This document shows positions 33,188-35,000 of a DNA stretch of 35,000 nucleotides, piece after piece. The translations under genes were made by a program, and so were the position numbers. Source of the DNA: Conus ventricosus (Eukaryota; Mollusca; Gastropoda; Neogastropoda; Conidae); contig CM031601.1 in NCBI GenBank assembly GCA_018398815.1, forward strand, positions 19,685,962 through 19,720,961. The letters are read 5' to 3'. Below the pieces are notes generated by a model. The model was not told where the DNA came from and did no database searches. It saw only the letters and a list, made by a program, of their open reading frames with translations. The stretch's first letter is position 1; the number at the start of each line of letters is the position of its first letter.

Positions 33188-33195
33188 GGGGGCAT
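32788..33195. repeat. Compound microsatellite cluster: (GACA)n, (GT)n, (CT)n, (CA)n, (GA)n, G-run
   Basis: (GACA)n at about 32788-32815, GT at 32821-32912, CT at 32930-33000, CA at 33001-33040, GA-rich at 33088-33176 and a G16-type run to 33192. Mixed-repeat frames across it are artefacts. Confidence 0.97.
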
Positions 33196-33540
33196 GTGAC
33201 AACATCTAAAGAGTTTTGCAGTAATCAGATAAAGTGGCCCTCGACGCTTGAAACAGCCAGACTACCACATCATTTACAAATTGCGTTCGATAACCCACAC
33301 CTGTCAAACCGCTCACCTGCCTACAAGAGATTGACCTCGCTTGGCTCCTCCTGTTTCATGTTGCCACGTGACACCTCGAGGGGAGTTCTCGAAACAGACA
33401 AGAGATGGTGGGGGCTGGGAGGTGCCAGGTCAACAAGCCCGAATGCCGTCAGCACCGCTGACAGTGAAAATCAGTGGGAAGGTCGACATGTCTTTACCCC
33501 GTCGTGTTTGATGTGAAAGCACTGCGATAAAACCGTTTCT
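33196..33540. other. Unassigned interval
   Basis: An open frame of 106 codons lies on the plus strand (33196-33516), but I recognise no domain, and it starts inside the preceding repeat edge. Confidence 0.4.
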
Positions 33541-33554
33541 TGTGTGTGTTCTTT

Positions 33555-33685
33555 TCTTTGCCTGTCTGTCTGTTGGTTTGTGTCTGTCTGTCTGTCTGCC
33601 TGTGTCTTTCTCTGTCAATTTCTGTCTGTCTGTCTGTCTGTTGTCTGTCTGTGTTTGTTTGTCTGTCTGTCTGTCTGCCCCACCC

Positions 33686-33716
<31 letters not shown>

Positions 33717-33718
33717 CC
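33555..33718. repeat. (CTGT)n tetranucleotide array followed by (CT)n
   Basis: CTGT units with TTTG variants to about 33680, then a CT tract at 33687-33716. Confidence 0.95.
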
Positions 33719-33759
33719 CCGGATTTTTCACGATCCCCAACTCTGATCAATCAGAGCGT

Positions 33760-34090
33760 GCCTGACTGTTGATTATTTAGCTTCAGCATGGCCAGGTCTC
33801 CTCAAAACAGAGCAATTATCCTTGAGGGCAAAATAAAAAACCAAACCCCAAAACAGCCTGTTCCACTTTGCTGTCACATCCCTCGCCTTCCACCTCCAGC
33901 AGCTCGTGGTTAGCAAAACCAGGGTCTGAGTTCTTCTGGAGGGCCACCCTTGTGAGCACTGGCTGCACAGGATACCACTGACACCTCTTGCAACTCCCAG
34001 ACCCCCCTCTACAGATTCTCCCACCGGACAAGGAAGCAGGATACAGAGGTTAATCCACCGTGTCCTCCACTAGCTCAGCACTGCCTTTCG
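33760..34090. repeat. Possible diverged dispersed repeat
   Basis: The part at 33970-34050 (GGATACCACTGACACCTCTT ... CAAGGAAGCAGGATACAG) resembles 25795-25880. No coding motif was recognised. Confidence 0.35.
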
Positions 34091-34261
34091 CAGAGCATGA
34101 TCAGTGAGTGTGGGGTTTACTGGGGGAGGCAGTTGCATGGAGGGCAAAAACCTTCCCTCTCTGTCAGAGTGGCTTCCGTTTATCTGGGGACTGGGGGATC
34201 AGAATGGCTGGTATGTTTGAGTTCACATCGATCACTGTTGAAATAATCGGGGTGTCGTGCT

Positions 34262-34265
34262 CCCC

Positions 34266-34300
<35 letters not shown>

Positions 34301-34301
34301 A
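34262..34301. repeat. C-run followed by (CT)n
   Basis: A C14-type run at about 34262-34276, then CT to 34300. Confidence 0.95.
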
Positions 34302-34440
34302 TCCATGTCTGTTTGTCTATCTTTGTTTTTGTGTTTCCCATCCTGTTATTATCATTGTTGTTTTATCTGGATGTTCATGTCTGCGTCTTCGCATGTTGAA
34401 ACCGAGTTTTGAAATGTCCATGGTTCGCACTGTACGCTTA

Positions 34441-34751
34441 ACACAGACACACATACAGGCACTCACGCACGGGCGCACGCACACAAATGCGCACACACGC
34501 GTGCGCGCGCACACACACACACGCACGCGCGCTCTCGCATGCGCGCAGGTACACACACACGCGCTCTCGCATTCGCACACACACACACACACACGCGCAT
34601 GCAAGCGCACACAAACGCGCGCGCGCGCACACACACATACACAGTCACGCAACAACGTGTGCGCGCACACATGCACATTCGTGCATGTGCACACTCACAC
34701 ACACAAACGCGCAAGCACTTACGCACATGCGAATACGCCCACATACAAAGG

Positions 34752-34790
<39 letters not shown>
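34441..34790. repeat. CG-interspersed (CA)n array ending in (AT)n
   Basis: CA repeats heavily mixed with CGCGCG and GCGCAC words (34441-34763), ending in an AT run of about 26 bp (34764-34789). Open frames on both strands are low-complexity artefacts. Confidence 0.95.
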
Positions 34791-34794
<4 letters not shown>

Positions 34795-35000
34795 ATAAAC
34801 AAAGCTTGCTCTTATGTCTAAGATTGAAGAAATTGGGGAGATAAGCATTCACATCTGCAGCAGTAGATAATTCTGCCTAACTAACAGTATGTGCTTGAGT
34901 GGGTGAATGGGGAAAAAATAAAATAAATGCTTCTCAAAATGAGCCTTCAGCAAGTTTATAGTCTCCAAGGGGGGAGACAATCTCGAATGGGGAGGAAACT
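34791..35000. other. Unassigned right edge
   Basis: No recognised feature in the last 210 bp. Confidence 0.5.

Noticed and set aside
33196..33516. 106-codon plus-strand open frame in non-repetitive DNA
   Set aside because: No recognisable motif, the start lies at the edge of a G-run, and composition gives no coding signal I can defend.

Overview
This window looks like a stretch of animal nuclear genome, most likely from a lophotrochozoan and probably a mollusc (gastropod-like). The reasons are very dense CA/GT, CT/GA and ATT microsatellites, several decayed non-LTR retrotransposons, a tRNA-headed SINE, MITE-like elements, a dispersed repeat ending in a GTTTAACGTC...ATTAGAC hairpin that I recall from mollusc genomes, and one lineage-expanded type of rhodopsin-family GPCR. 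There is no prokaryotic gene organisation and no operon. The species call is an inference.

Layout. 1-1033 (minus) is the partial, frame-broken gene of an OTU cysteine-protease-like protein of the sort found with mobile elements. 1.1-4.0 kb is microsatellite, a LINE reverse-transcriptase tail (1808-2480, minus), a 67-bp tandem duplication and a 670-bp CA array with six CG-rich palindromic islands. 5.1-7.1 kb is a decayed LINE reverse transcriptase (minus). 8.18-8.6 kb is a SINE head followed directly by a MITE end. 9.2-10.1 kb is a LINE endonuclease domain alone (minus). 11.45-14.75 kb is a nearly complete L2/CR1-type LINE (plus), broken by frameshifts, with its 3' tail. 14.9-15.16 kb is a 264-bp element with perfect 24-bp inverted ends. 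15.81-17.99 kb is a candidate long solo LTR. 18.3-19.1 kb holds two more copies of the palindromic MITE family, and 19.2-19.7 kb a poly-A-tailed retroposon. The only host-type gene I recognise is a seven-transmembrane receptor at 22006-23034 (plus). Its motifs are all present but are spread over shifted frames.

The right third is dominated by a tandem duplication of about 2.1 kb (25871-27979 and 27980-about 30437). Each unit carries a dispersed repeat, a G-tract, a long GT/CG microsatellite, about 350 bp of ordinary sequence and a 22-bp satellite. After the second unit the satellite runs on to 32513 and shows a higher-order repeat of about 725 bp. Many monomers contain both CACGTG (E-box core) and a CC(A/T)6GG word (CArG box), so the array is a dense, evenly spaced field of two transcription-factor consensus words. 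I consider this the most interesting object here.

The single-base indels that break the OTU, GPCR and LINE frames also occur within the duplicated unit. Base-level assembly error is therefore a serious alternative to true pseudogenisation throughout the window.
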